Positions 49,256-57,955 of a DNA stretch of 64,000 bases are shown piece after piece. Position 1 is the first letter of the stretch; the number at the start of each line of letters is the position of its first letter. The notes beneath the pieces were generated by a model, which was given only the letters and a program-made list of their open reading frames with translations, was not told the origin of the DNA and ran no database searches. The translations under genes and the position numbers were made by a program. The DNA is taken from contig JBEDUK010000021.1 in the NCBI GenBank assembly GCA_040414485.1, positions 1 to 64,000 on the forward strand. Direction: 5' to 3'. Origin of the DNA: JBEDUK01 sp040414485. Its GTDB lineage: Bacteria > Actinomycetota > UBA4738.

Positions 49256-50368
49256 ATGGCTGGGCAGCACCGGACCTCGCGGATCGGCTGGGGCACCATC
49301 GTCGTGCTCGTGGTCGTCGTGGTCCTGTTCGCCGGCATCGCCGGGACCGCGTTCGCCGGGATGTCCTACGACCGTTCGCACGCCGATCGCATCCTGCCCG
49401 GCGTGCGGGTGGAGGGCGTGAACGTCGGCGGGATGACGCGCGCCGAGGCCATTGCCGCCGTGCAGCCGCTGGTCGCGCGCTCGCTGACCGGGACCATCAC
49501 CGTTCACGCCGGCAGGCTGACGTGGAACAAGACGCTGTCCGAACTGGGCGCCTCCGCGGACGTGGGCAAGGCGGTGGACCAGGCCCTCGCCGTCAGCAAC
49601 CGGTATCCGTGGTGGATCCGCACCTATCACCGGATCGCGAACAAGCCGGTGCCGGCGTCGTTCGACGTGGCCGTCGCGTACGACACCGCGCCGATCAAGA
49701 CGTTCGTCGCGGCCGTCGCCGAGCGCGTGCGCGTCGCTCCGGCCGGCGCGGGCTACGCCCTGGTGGGCGACCGCGTGCGGTTCACGCATGACCGCGATGG
49801 CTCCGCGCTCCTCGCGGGCCAGGCGGAGGCCGCGCTGGCCGACGCGGTTCGGACCGGCCACGGCACGGTCGACCTGCGCACGAAGGTGGTCCACGCGAAG
49901 GTTCGGGACGCCGATGTCGGCAAGCTCATCGTCGTCGACGTCTCCAGGAACACGCTGGCGCTCTACGACGGCTTCAAGGTGATCCGCCGCTACCAGGTGG
50001 CCACCGCCATGCAGGGATTCGTCACCCCCGACGGCGCGTGGGAGGTCGTGGACAAGGTCGTGAACCCCACCTGGCACAACCCGTGCCTCGGCCAGCCGGG
50101 CTGCTGGGCGGCGAGCGAACCGGCCGTGATCCCGCCCGGGCCGGGCAACCCGCTCGGCACGCGCGCGCTGTATCTCAACGCGCCGGGAATCCGGATCCAC
50201 GGCACACCTGAGGATTCCTCCATCGGCCACTGGGCCTCACACGGCTGCATCCGGATGCACATCCCCCAGTCCGAGGCGCTCTACCCGCTGGTTCCGGTGG
50301 GAACGCCCGTGTTCATCGTGGGCGCACCGCCGTGGGGCATCAGTCAGAATGCCGGACCCGCGGGCTGA
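49256..50368 (+). CDS. L,D-transpeptidase (YkuD) with N-terminal anchor
   Basis: 370 residues. Residues 13-35 form the membrane anchor (TIVVLVVVVVLFAGIAGTAF). PGVRVEGVNVGGMTRAEA and the following 80 residues form a VanW-type peptidoglycan-binding region. The C-terminal YkuD domain has VDVSRNTLALYDGFKVIRRY and IRIHGTPEDSSIGHWASHGC; the final Cys is the catalytic residue. It makes 3-3 peptidoglycan crosslinks outside the membrane. The GGAGGAG site precedes the ATG by 6 bases. The 179 bp upstream hold no gene; a TAGACT hexamer at 49141-49146 is a possible -10. Confidence 0.9.
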   Translation: MAGQHRTSRIGWGTIVVLVVVVVLFAGIAGTAFAGMSYDRSHADRILPGVRVEGVNVGGMTRAEAIAAVQPLVARSLTGTITVHAGRLTWNKTLSELGASADVGKAVDQALAVSNRYPWWIRTYHRIANKPVPASFDVAVAYDTAPIKTFVAAVAERVRVAPAGAGYALVGDRVRFTHDRDGSALLAGQAEAALADAVRTGHGTVDLRTKVVHAKVRDADVGKLIVVDVSRNTLALYDGFKVIRRYQVATAMQGFVTPDGAWEVVDKVVNPTWHNPCLGQPGCWAASEPAVIPPGPGNPLGTRALYLNAPGIRIHGTPEDSSIGHWASHGCIRMHIPQSEALYPLVPVGTPVFIVGAPPWGISQNAGPAG

Positions 50369-50470
50369 CGCGCTAGGCTGTGGCGCGCGGCGCGGCCGCG
50401 CAACGGTGTGAACGCAGGGTTGGCAGCTTTCGGGGGACGTCGCGCGTACGCGCGAGGAGGCATCGGCGAC

Positions 50471-50698
50471 ATGACCGGATACGTGCTGATCCAGGCCGAG
50501 GTGGGGATGGCGAAGGACGTGGGACACGCGCTCTCCTCCGTCGAGGGCGTCACCGGGGTGGACATGGTGACCGGCCCGTACGATGTGATCGCCCGCACCG
50601 AGGCGAAGGACTTCGAACAGCTCGGCACGCTCATGGGCCAGATCTCGAACGTCGCGGGGATCGCTCGCACGCTCACCTGCTCGGTCCTGCACGTCTAG
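50471..50698 (+). CDS. Stand-alone Lrp/AsnC ligand-binding (RAM) domain protein
   Basis: 75 residues: MTGYVLIQAEVGMAKDVGHA, then EGVTGVDMVTGPYDVIART and the closing strand. This is the whole regulatory fold of Lrp/AsnC without its DNA-binding domain. Such proteins bind small ligands as oligomers and can regulate by partnering full-length Lrp proteins; none is seen nearby. The ATG is 10 bases from GGAGG; a TAGGCT hexamer (50374-50379) lies upstream. Confidence 0.85.
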   Translation: MTGYVLIQAEVGMAKDVGHALSSVEGVTGVDMVTGPYDVIARTEAKDFEQLGTLMGQISNVAGIARTLTCSVLHV

Positions 50699-50711
50699 AG
50701 GGGGACGGGCG

Positions 50712-51128
50712 TTGGCACACCGGCCGCTCACCGAGGCCGAGCGCTCGTTCGTCGCGTCTCGGCGGCTCGGGCGCGTGGCCACCGTCGGGCCTGCCGGCAG
50801 GCCCCATGTCGTTCCCGTGATGTACGCGTTCGCCGACGGCGCCTTCTGGTTCTCCTCCGACCCTGGTGACCGCAAGGCCCGCGACCTCGGGCCGAATCCC
50901 CGGGCGGCACTGGTCGTGGACGAGCCCCCGCCGGTCAAGGCGGGCGTCACGGTGAGCGGTCCCGTCACCGTGATCGAGGACGGGGAGGCGTTCGAGATGG
51001 CGCAGGATCACCTCGCGGCCGCCGGAGCCGGCGGGAAGCGGCGCCGGATGCCCGGAGAGCAGGTCTACGTCCGGCTCGAACCCGAGGACGTCGCCTCCTG
51101 GAAGGTGGAAACGCAGCCACAGCCGTAG
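50712..51128 (+). CDS. PPOX-class (F420/FMN) oxidoreductase
   Basis: 138 residues, split-barrel flavin-binding fold. LTEAERSFVASRRLGRVATV is the N-terminal helix and first strand; GRPHVVPVMYAFADGAFWFSS and RKARDLGPNPRAALVV are the binding-loop strands. Small enzymes of this class reduce substrates with F420H2, or act on haem precursors, in actinobacteria. The TTG at 50712 is the only start available that keeps the first helix; it has GAGGGGGA 7 bases upstream. Confidence 0.82.
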   Translation: MAHRPLTEAERSFVASRRLGRVATVGPAGRPHVVPVMYAFADGAFWFSSDPGDRKARDLGPNPRAALVVDEPPPVKAGVTVSGPVTVIEDGEAFEMAQDHLAAAGAGGKRRRMPGEQVYVRLEPEDVASWKVETQPQP

Positions 51129-51147
51129 CCGTCGCGGCCCGCGTGGG

Positions 51148-51153
51148 TAGGCT
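51148..51153 (+). promoter_or_regulatory. -10 element TAGGCT of the DUF255 gene
   Basis: TAGGCT is exactly 10 bases before the ATG at 51164; leaderless start. It also argues against the GTG at 51143, which would overlap the promoter. Confidence 0.55.
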
Positions 51154-51163
51154 GACCGAAGCG

Positions 51164-53212
51164 ATGGCCGTACCCGAAGGGAACCGGCTGGCCGGGGCCA
51201 CCAGCCCCTACCTGCTCCAGCACGCGGCGAACCCCGTCGACTGGTTCGAGTGGGGCGGCGAGGCGTTCGCGCGGGCGCGCGACCTCGACCGCCCGGTCCT
51301 GCTGTCCGTCGGCTATGCGGCGTGCCATTGGTGCCACGTGATGGCGCACGAGTCCTTCGAGAATCCCGCGATCGCGGCGCTCATGAACGAGAGCTTCATC
51401 AGCATCAAGGTCGACCGGGAGGAGCGCCCGGACGTGGACGCCATCTACATGGACGCCGTCCAGGCCATGACGGGGCAGGGCGGCTGGCCGATGACCGTCT
51501 TCCTGACGCCGGACGGCGAACCGTTCTATGCGGGAACCTATTTTCCGCCCGAACCGAGGCACGGCATGCCCGCGTTCCCGCAGGTGCTGTCCGCGGTCGC
51601 CGAGACGTGGCGCGAACGCCGTGCCGACGTGCTGCAGCAGGGTGCCCGCGTCGCAGAAGCGCTCCGGCAGTCCCAGGCGGCGCCCGCATCCGATGACCCG
51701 TTCACCCCGGAGGTCCTCCAGCAGGCCGCGCACGGGCTGGCCGGGGCGTTCGACCATCGGTGGGGAGGGTTCGGCGGGGCGCCGAAGTTCCCGCAACCGA
51801 TGACGCTCGAGTTCCTCCTCCGCATGCACCTGCGCGGGATGCCGGGGGCGCTGGACATGGTGGCCGCGACGCTCGACCGGATGGCCGACGGTGGGATCCA
51901 CGATCAGATCGGTGGCGGCTTCCACCGCTATTCGGTCGACGGCCGGTGGCACGTGCCGCATTTCGAGAAGATGCTGCACGACAACGCGCTGCTCGCGCGC
52001 CTGTACCTGCACGGCTGGCTCCTGACCGGGACCGACCGGTACCGGGCCACGGTGGTCAACACACTTGACTATCTACTGCGGGAGATGCGGCATCCCGGCG
52101 GCGGGTTCTTCTCGTCGCAGGACGCCGATTCCGAGGGAGTCGAGGGCAGGTTCTACGTCTGGTCGTGGGACGAACTCGCGACCGCGGGCGGCGAGCCGGT
52201 CGCGAGGTGGTTCGGCGCCCTCCCGGAGGGCAACTGGGAGGGCACGAACGTCCTGTGGACGCCGCGCTCGCTGAACGAGGTGGCCGACGAGGCTCGTCTG
52301 GAACCGCCGGCGCTGCTCGCGCGCGTCGAGGAGGCGACGGCAGCGTTGCTCGAGGTCCGCGACGCCCGGGTCCGCCCCGGCCTCGATGACAAGGTGCTGG
52401 CCGCATGGACGGGCCTGGCCGTGTCCGCCTTCGCGGAGGCGGGCAGCGTGCTCGGCGAGCGCCGGTACGTCATGGCCGCGGAAGCCGCCGCCGATTTCGT
52501 GCTCGGGGAGATGGGGGACGCGAACGGCAGCCTCAGCCGGTCGTGGCGAGACGGCCGGGTGAGTGGCCCGGGGTTCCTGGAAGATCACGCCATGATGGCC
52601 GCAGGTTGCCTCGAGCTGTACCGGGCCACGTTCGATCCGCGCTGGTTCCTCGAAACAAGGCGCCTCGCCGACCTGATCCTCGAGCGGTTCGCCGACGGAG
52701 CCGGCGGGGGGCTGTTCCAGACGGCAGCGGACGCCGAACACCTGATCGCGCGACCGAAGGAGCTGTTCGACAACGCGGTTCCGGCTGGCAACTCCGTTGC
52801 GGCCGAGGTGTTCTGCCGGCTCTTCCTCCTGACCGGCGAGGCGGGGTACGAACGGGCCGCGGCCTCGGCGCTCAGCGCGGTGCGAGGGCTGGCGCTGCGC
52901 GCGCCCAGCGCGCTCGGGCACGCGCTCGGCGCGGCCGACCTCCTGTTGGCCGGCGGCCCCGAGATCGCGATCGTCGGCCCAGATGGACCGGAGCGGCGGG
53001 CGCTGGTGGGTGAGGCGCGGCAACGCTTCATGCCGAACGCCGTCCTGGCCGTCGCCGACCCCTCGGAGACGGATGCCGTGCGCGACGTCGCGCTCCTGGC
53101 GGGCCGCGCCACCATCCGGGGCCACGCCGCCGCGTACGTGTGCAGGCGATTCGCGTGCCGGCTGCCGGTCACGGCTCCCGAGGACCTGGCCGCGGCGCTC
53201 GATCAGGGCTGA
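51164..53212 (+). CDS. YyaL/DUF255 thioredoxin-domain protein
   Basis: 682 residues. The N-terminal thioredoxin-like domain has NRLAGATSPYLLQHAANPVDW, then ACHWCHVM with its CxxC pair, and KVDREERPDVDAIYMDAVQ. The rest is an alpha/alpha toroid (six-hairpin glycosidase-like), seen as GGIHDQIGGGFHRYSVDGRW and VPHFEKMLHDNALL. The family includes the human SPATA20 protein; biochemical role unknown, possibly thiol-disulfide related or acting on a sugar. Length is normal for the family. Confidence 0.92.
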   Translation: MAVPEGNRLAGATSPYLLQHAANPVDWFEWGGEAFARARDLDRPVLLSVGYAACHWCHVMAHESFENPAIAALMNESFISIKVDREERPDVDAIYMDAVQAMTGQGGWPMTVFLTPDGEPFYAGTYFPPEPRHGMPAFPQVLSAVAETWRERRADVLQQGARVAEALRQSQAAPASDDPFTPEVLQQAAHGLAGAFDHRWGGFGGAPKFPQPMTLEFLLRMHLRGMPGALDMVAATLDRMADGGIHDQIGGGFHRYSVDGRWHVPHFEKMLHDNALLARLYLHGWLLTGTDRYRATVVNTLDYLLREMRHPGGGFFSSQDADSEGVEGRFYVWSWDELATAGGEPVARWFGALPEGNWEGTNVLWTPRSLNEVADEARLEPPALLARVEEATAALLEVRDARVRPGLDDKVLAAWTGLAVSAFAEAGSVLGERRYVMAAEAAADFVLGEMGDANGSLSRSWRDGRVSGPGFLEDHAMMAAGCLELYRATFDPRWFLETRRLADLILERFADGAGGGLFQTAADAEHLIARPKELFDNAVPAGNSVAAEVFCRLFLLTGEAGYERAAASALSAVRGLALRAPSALGHALGAADLLLAGGPEIAIVGPDGPERRALVGEARQRFMPNAVLAVADPSETDAVRDVALLAGRATIRGHAAAYVCRRFACRLPVTAPEDLAAALDQG

Positions 53213-53233
53213 CGCGGCCGCCCGGCCGGAGAC

Positions 53234-53680
53234 TCAGCCGGTAGGCGGGATCCGGATGTCGAACCGCCAGTTCAGTCCGGCGAGCGTGTCGTAGTCGATC
53301 TGCGGCGACGTCGGCAGGTCCGCGACCTGGCTCGAGACGTCCGCCGCATAGGAGGGGCGGACCGGAAGGGCGATGGCGTACGCAGCCGACAGCCGGCAGC
53401 CGGTGCTGCCGATCGACCGCTCGCGTCCCGCGCCCGTCACCGTCCGACGCAGTTCGCCGCCGACGGGATCAAGGAACGTCACGATCCGTTGCTCAACGCC
53501 GGGGAACGCCGCCGACAGCAGCCCGCACGGCCGCCCCACCGTCTTGAAGACCTCGCCGTGGACCCGTACGGTGGTGTTGCCGCTGCACGCCAAGGTGGCC
53601 GCGGCCACCACCGGGATCGCCACCGCGAGCGCCACGACGGTGGGCGTCGGCTGCGACCGTACGGATCCGAAGCCTGCCAT
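53234..53680 (-). CDS. Hypothetical exported protein
   Basis: 148 residues with a membrane anchor or signal peptide (VVALAVAIPVVAAATLACSG). The Cys after TLA could be lipidated, but the lipobox is imperfect. The body has two further cysteines (GRPCGLL, STGCRLS). Not recognised. The ATG at 53680 is 8 bases behind a minus-strand TAGTCT (53689-53694), so I use it rather than starts at 53713 or 53755. Divergent from the lamin-tail gene at 53756. Confidence 0.6.
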   Translation of the reverse strand: MAGFGSVRSQPTPTVVALAVAIPVVAAATLACSGNTTVRVHGEVFKTVGRPCGLLSAAFPGVEQRIVTFLDPVGGELRRTVTGAGRERSIGSTGCRLSAAYAIALPVRPSYAADVSSQVADLPTSPQIDYDTLAGLNWRFDIRIPPTG

Positions 53681-53688
53681 TTCGGCGG

Positions 53689-53694
53689 AGACTA
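53689..53694 (-). promoter_or_regulatory. -10 element TAGTCT of the exported-protein gene
   Basis: Minus-strand TAGTCT, 8 bases before the ATG at 53680; leaderless. Confidence 0.45.
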
Positions 53695-53741
53695 GCCGGT
53701 CGGCCGATCCCATCCCGGTTCGGTTTCGTGCGCGCGGGTCG

Positions 53742-53747
53742 TAGCAT
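53742..53747 (+). promoter_or_regulatory. -10 element TAGCAT of the lamin-tail gene
   Basis: TAGCAT is 8 bases before the ATG at 53756, with no ribosome-binding site between; leaderless. Confidence 0.5.
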
Positions 53748-53755
53748 GGGCGCAC

Positions 53756-54424
53756 ATGAAGGGAGGGTCATTGGTGGTCGTGGGGTTGGCGATCGGCGCG
53801 GTCGGCGTCCTGATGGCGGTGCTGATCAGGGCTCGATGGGCCCGTCCGGTGGGCGCGATCCTGCTCGTGGTGGCCTTGCTCGCCGTGGTCGCCGCCGTAC
53901 AGGCGGGGCCCTCGGACTCGGCGGGGGGCGTCGGGCACACCTCGCCGCCGCGCACGCTCCAGACAGTCCCCATCGGCACGCCCGCTGCTTCTGCCTCGCC
54001 GTCCGGTGTGCATTCGGTCACGCCGCCGCCGGTGCTCCCGCGTCTCCTGAAGCAGATCCATCCCGGCCTTCTGCCGATCGTGAGGGCGCACGTGTTGAAC
54101 AAGGAGTTCATCCGACTCACCAACACCGGAACGGGCGACGTGCACATCGGAGGATGGACGGTGTCGAACGGAACGTTCTCCTACACGTTCTCGGTGGGGG
54201 CCGTGGTGCCGCATGGGCAGTCGCTGGTGATTCGAACCGGTCCGGGTACGAACCTGCCGGCGAACCCGACAACGGGTACCCCGGCGACGATCCACCTGAA
54301 CTCGACCCACTATGTCTGGGCCCACACCGGAGGCCACGTCGTCCTGAAGGACGGCACCGGGCGCGTGATCCAGAACTGCACGTACCGTGCCGTCACCGTC
54401 AGCGCCCCCTCTGCGTTCTGCTGA
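53756..54424 (+). CDS. Membrane-anchored lamin-tail domain protein
   Basis: 222 residues. Two N-terminal hydrophobic helices (VVVGLAIGAVGVLMAVLI and PVGAILLVVALLAVVAAV), then a Pro/Ser/Thr-rich linker, then a lamin-tail (LTD) domain: EFIRLTNTGTGDVHIGGWTV, VVPHGQSLVIRTGPG, HVVLKDGTGRVIQNCTY. LTD domains outside the cell are usually small Ig-like modules that mediate binding, often beside nucleases or phosphoesterases; none is fused here. Stop and next start overlap by one base (TGATG). Confidence 0.82.
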   Translation: MKGGSLVVVGLAIGAVGVLMAVLIRARWARPVGAILLVVALLAVVAAVQAGPSDSAGGVGHTSPPRTLQTVPIGTPAASASPSGVHSVTPPPVLPRLLKQIHPGLLPIVRAHVLNKEFIRLTNTGTGDVHIGGWTVSNGTFSYTFSVGAVVPHGQSLVIRTGPGTNLPANPTTGTPATIHLNSTHYVWAHTGGHVVLKDGTGRVIQNCTYRAVTVSAPSAFC

Positions 54425-54987
54425 TGGACCAGAGCGGCGCTTCGGACCAGACCGCCGTCACGCTGTCGGAGCGAACGGTCGGCGACCTGGCGGAGGTGCT
54501 GGACAATCTGGGCGTGTTCCGGTGCCAGCCCGAAGAACTGCTGGCGACCTGTCCGTCCGGCTTCCGGCGCGTGCCGATCACGCAAGGGTCCGGCTTCTAC
54601 ATCTCGCTGCAGGGCTTCGGACCGAACCAGCCCGCGTTCCAGCACACGCACCCCGATTCGGAGGAGTGGGTCGTTGTGCTGCGCGGCTCGGGCCGCGCGC
54701 TGTTCAGCGAGGCGCCGGTAGACCTCGTGACGGGCACGGTCGTCGGGCGTGGGGCCCGGCATCCGCACGGGTTCGTCAGCGGCACGGACTCGCTCCACCT
54801 GCTGTCGATGCAGCTGCCGCGGCCTGTGGAGGGCGCGACGACGTGGGATGCGCCGGGCGGCACCACGGACCCGATCGACTGCGCCTTCGGCGGCACCTGT
54901 CGGCGCTGCCCTCGTTGCGGCGGGCACTCGAAGAACCTCCACGGAACGATGTTCACCTGCGAGAACTGCACGCTCGACTTCGACTGA
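54424..54987 (+). CDS. Cupin protein with C-terminal zinc ribbon
   Basis: 187 residues. A cupin barrel (about 55-140) carries the metal-binding pattern as FQHTHPDSEEWVVVLRGSG (two His and a Glu) and GARHPHGF for the second half. After a short linker comes a zinc ribbon, CRRCPRCGG...CENC, with two Cys pairs; CGGTCR precedes. I know of few cupins with such a ribbon. The N-terminal 50 residues are helical (ERTVGDLAEVLDNLGV). Translationally coupled to the lamin-tail gene. Enzymatic or regulatory role unknown. Confidence 0.78.
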   Translation: MDQSGASDQTAVTLSERTVGDLAEVLDNLGVFRCQPEELLATCPSGFRRVPITQGSGFYISLQGFGPNQPAFQHTHPDSEEWVVVLRGSGRALFSEAPVDLVTGTVVGRGARHPHGFVSGTDSLHLLSMQLPRPVEGATTWDAPGGTTDPIDCAFGGTCRRCPRCGGHSKNLHGTMFTCENCTLDFD

Positions 54988-54988
54988 G

Positions 54989-55567
54989 GTGAGCCCCTCG
55001 AGCGGGCCGGCCGGCCGGCGACCCACGAGGGACGAACTCGAAGCCTCCTTCGGCCGCACGGTTCCCGACGTGATCGCGAAGGGCCTCGACGTGCTGTTCG
55101 TCGGGATCAATCCGAGCCTCTACTCGGCGGCGGTCGGCCACCACTTCGGACGGCCGGGGAACCGATTCTGGCCGGCCCTGCACGGCGCCGGGTTCACGGA
55201 CCGGTTGCTCTCGCCCGATGAGGACCGCGCCCTGCTGCGGTTCGGACTGGGGATCACGAACATCGTCGCGGGCGCCACGGCGCGGGCCGACCAACTGTCG
55301 CCCGCGGATCTCCGCGAGGGAGCCGGCCGCCTGACGGAGACGGCGCGCCGGTTCGCGCCGGCGATGGTCGCCGTCCTGGGCGTCACCGCCTACAGAGTGG
55401 CGTTCGAACAGCCCCGTACCGTGGTCGGTCCCCAGACCGGCCGGCTTGCCGGAGCGGGGTTGTGGGTGCTGCCGAACCCGAGCGGGTTGAACGCCGGTTA
55501 CCAGCTGCCCGACCTCATCCGGGCGTTCGGGGATCTCAGGGCGGCGGTGGTGGACCGGCGCCGGTAG
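54989..55567 (+). CDS. mug: Mismatch-specific uracil/thymine DNA glycosylase (Mug/TDG)
   Basis: 192 residues. The active-site motif GINPSLYSAAVGHHF, followed by GRPGNRFWPALHGAGFT, and the second motif PNPSGLNAGYQL are those of Mug/TDG enzymes; the Asn in GINPS activates water. It removes uracil, ethenocytosine or thymine from G mismatches. The GTG at 54989 is one base after the cupin stop. Its position between a cupin and a P450 gene looks accidental. Confidence 0.9.
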   Translation: MSPSSGPAGRRPTRDELEASFGRTVPDVIAKGLDVLFVGINPSLYSAAVGHHFGRPGNRFWPALHGAGFTDRLLSPDEDRALLRFGLGITNIVAGATARADQLSPADLREGAGRLTETARRFAPAMVAVLGVTAYRVAFEQPRTVVGPQTGRLAGAGLWVLPNPSGLNAGYQLPDLIRAFGDLRAAVVDRRR

Positions 55568-55570
55568 CAT
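55565..55570 (+). promoter_or_regulatory. -10 element TAGCAT of the P450 gene
   Basis: TAGCAT overlaps the stop of mug and lies 7 bases before the ATG at 55578. It also covers the earlier ATG (55569), which argues for the later start. Confidence 0.45.
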
Positions 55571-55577
55571 GACCGCG

Positions 55578-56810
55578 ATGAGCGTGCCCGAGGCCGCGAT
55601 GGGTTGGGTCGCCGGCGATCTCGACTACAACCCCTTCCTGCCGGAGTTCCATCGGGACCCCTATCCCTTCTACCGCCGGCTCCGGGAGGCGGATCCGGTC
55701 CACTGGAACCCGCCGGGCATCTGGGTGCTCACCCGCCATGCGGATGCGGTGGCGATGCTCCGGCATCCGCGCATGTCGAGCGACTTCCGGAATTCGGACC
55801 TCTACGAGGCGTTCCGCCAGATGCAGGGGATCGACCCTTCCACCGAGCGCATGCCGTCGATGCTCTTCCGCGACCCGCCGGATCACACGCGCCTGCGGGG
55901 CCTTGTGACGAAGGCGTTCACGTCCAAGCGGATCGAGGACATGCGCCCCACCATGCAGGCCATCGTGGACGAGCTGATCGATGCGGCGCTCGAACGGGGC
56001 CAGGTGGACCTCGTGGCCGATCTCGCGTACCCGCTTCCGGTCAGGGTCATCTGCGGGATGCTCGGCGTGCCGGAGGAGGACCACGGCCGGTTCCACGTGT
56101 GGTCGAAGGATCTGGTCGCCACGCTCGACCCGATGGTCGGACCGGAGGCCATGAGCCGCGCGATGGAGTCCGGCCTGGCGTTCGACGCCTACTTCACGGA
56201 TCTGATCGCGAAGCGGCGGCGCGATCCTCGCGGCGACCTCCTGACGGCGCTGATCTCCGCCGAGGAGGAGGGCGGGCGGCTCTCCGAAGAGGAACTGCTC
56301 ACCCAACTGGTCCTGCTCCTCGTGGCGGGGCACGAGACCACGGTGAACCTGATCTCGAACGGGACGTTCGCGCTGCTCCGGCATCCCGACCAGCTCCAGC
56401 GCCTCCGCGACGATCAGGCGCTCCTGCGGCCCGGCGTGGAGGAACTGCTCCGGTTCTATCCGCCGGTGCAGCTCACGGGCCGGATCGCCCTGCAGGACAT
56501 GGAGTTCGGCGGCATGGCGGTGCGGCGCGGCCAGCAGGTCGTGGCGCTGGTCGGCGCGGCGAACCGGGACCCGGAGCAGTTCGACGATCCGGATCGCCTG
56601 GACCTTGCACGCGACCCGAACCGCCACATCGCGTTCGGAGGCGGCATCCACCATTGCCTGGGCTCGTCGCTCGCCCGCGCCGAGGGTCAGGTCGCGATCG
56701 GGACACTCGTTCGCCGCGCGCGTTCGATAGAGCTGACGACCGACGAGCCCGAGTGGAAGGAAACCATCACCCTGCGCGGGCTGGCGAACCTTCCGCTGCG
56801 GCTGACCTAG
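55578..56810 (+). CDS. Cytochrome P450
   Basis: 410 residues, bacterial class I type. I-helix oxygen motif LLLVAGHETTVNL; K-helix EELLRF (ExxR); haem-binding FGGGIHHCLGSSLARAEG with the Cys ligand. FRDPPDHTRLRGLVTKAFT is the usual BC-region/C-helix segment. Most like the CYP107 group by eye. It needs a ferredoxin and reductase, which are not in the window, so its substrate and redox partners are unknown. An in-frame ATG at 55569 lies within the predicted -10 element. Confidence 0.92.
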   Translation: MSVPEAAMGWVAGDLDYNPFLPEFHRDPYPFYRRLREADPVHWNPPGIWVLTRHADAVAMLRHPRMSSDFRNSDLYEAFRQMQGIDPSTERMPSMLFRDPPDHTRLRGLVTKAFTSKRIEDMRPTMQAIVDELIDAALERGQVDLVADLAYPLPVRVICGMLGVPEEDHGRFHVWSKDLVATLDPMVGPEAMSRAMESGLAFDAYFTDLIAKRRRDPRGDLLTALISAEEEGGRLSEEELLTQLVLLLVAGHETTVNLISNGTFALLRHPDQLQRLRDDQALLRPGVEELLRFYPPVQLTGRIALQDMEFGGMAVRRGQQVVALVGAANRDPEQFDDPDRLDLARDPNRHIAFGGGIHHCLGSSLARAEGQVAIGTLVRRARSIELTTDEPEWKETITLRGLANLPLRLT

Positions 56811-56830
56811 CCGATTGCGAACCGGCTGGG

Positions 56831-57733
56831 TCAGTCTGTCTGTCCGACCTCGCCGACCTCGCCGACCTCGCCGACCTCTCCGTCCTCGTCGATCCGGATA
56901 TCGGGGAGCACCAGGTCGAACCCGTCCTCGACGGACGTGATGCGGTCGTCCGCACCCTGGGGCTCGAGCGCCTCCCAGACGGGCCGAGGGTCCTCCTCCT
57001 GGACCATGTCCGAGATGGTCTCCTGCGCCAGTCCCGCGCGTTCCTCGTGGGGGAAGTCGGGCGCCATGGGGACCGGGGCGGGACCGGGCTCTGAGGTGAC
57101 GGGCGGCGGGTCCATCTGGCCCACGTCCGTGTGGGCGCGTTCCATCAGTTGCACCGCGGCCTCCTGACCTCGCCTGGCGTCCTCCTGGGTGGCGAGGATC
57201 GTCGACTCGATGCTGGCCATCACGCCGCGGAGCCGTCCGCGGGTCGCCTCGAGCTCCTTCAGCATCTCCTCGCGCTTGAGCGCAAGACCGCCGAGGATCC
57301 GTTCGGTCTCCGCCCGCGCGCGCCACAGGGTCTCCTCGCCCTCGCGGCGCATCTGGTCCGCGTGCGAGTCCGCGTCGCGCTTCGTCTGAGCGGCGATCCG
57401 CTCGGCCTCTGACCTCATCTGGTCGGCCTCGTCGGAGCCCTCGCGGCGCAGCCGCTCGGCCTCGAGGTCCGCGGTGTGCAGCAGGTCGGCCATGTGGTTG
57501 GCGAGCTGCTTGTACGCGGCCTCCTTCGCGGCCATGTACTGGCGGCGCCCGGCCTCGATCTGATCCCGCGCGTCCCTGAGCTGCCGCTGCAGCGCGTCGA
57601 TGTGCGTCGCGACGTTCTGCACGTACGCCCGGACCTCCTCCGGGTCGTAGCCGCGCAGGACGACGGCGAACTCGGGGTTGTAGAGATCGTCGGCGAGCGG
57701 GGGTCCCATCAGATCGATGTCGGCGGTGGACAC
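56831..57733 (-). CDS. DivIVA-domain coiled-coil protein
   Basis: 300 residues. VSTADIDLMGPPLADDLYNP opens the domain; AVVLRGYDPEEVRAYVQNVA is the typical segment. A long coiled coil follows (DQIEAGRRQYMAAKEAAYKQL to about residue 215), then an acidic, Pro-rich tail with GEV repeated five times at the very end. Such proteins mark curved membrane or the cell pole; this one might organise envelope growth. GTG 57733 has an AAGGAGG site; an upstream in-frame ATG (57874) gives an unlikely N-terminus. Confidence 0.85.
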   Translation of the reverse strand: MSTADIDLMGPPLADDLYNPEFAVVLRGYDPEEVRAYVQNVATHIDALQRQLRDARDQIEAGRRQYMAAKEAAYKQLANHMADLLHTADLEAERLRREGSDEADQMRSEAERIAAQTKRDADSHADQMRREGEETLWRARAETERILGGLALKREEMLKELEATRGRLRGVMASIESTILATQEDARRGQEAAVQLMERAHTDVGQMDPPPVTSEPGPAPVPMAPDFPHEERAGLAQETISDMVQEEDPRPVWEALEPQGADDRITSVEDGFDLVLPDIRIDEDGEVGEVGEVGEVGQTD

Positions 57734-57842
57734 GAGCGCCTCCTTGGGCTCTGGGAGGTCGGCACCGGGGGAAGGGGTCCGGGGGAAACCGAACACGGGC
57801 CCCGGAAGAGGCCTCCGTGGCGAAGTCGTTTCCTCGCGCCGA

Positions 57843-57870
57843 ACTGTAGGACGGGATATCGCCGATGCAA
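57843..57870 (-). promoter_or_regulatory. Promoter of the DivIVA gene (TTGCAT-N16-TACAGT)
   Basis: On the minus strand, TTGCAT (57865-57870) and TACAGT (57843-57848) with a 16-base spacer make a good sigma-70-like promoter, leaving a leader of roughly 100 bases before the GTG. Confidence 0.45.
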
Positions 57871-57900
57871 GCATTTCCGGCGAACTCGTCAGGTTGGTAT

Positions 57901-57946
57901 ACGAAGCGCCCCGGGCGGGTTCGACCCGCCGCCCGGGGCGCTTCGT
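57901..57946 (-). terminator. Strong hairpin terminator after the BNR-protein gene
   Basis: Perfect 18-bp arms (57901-57918 and 57929-57946) around a 10-base loop, about 10 bases beyond the stop of the BNR-repeat gene. No T-run follows on the minus strand. It is the strongest hairpin I noticed in the window and would work on either strand, isolating divIVA from the gene upstream. Confidence 0.8.
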
Positions 57947-57955
57947 CGCTTCTGG

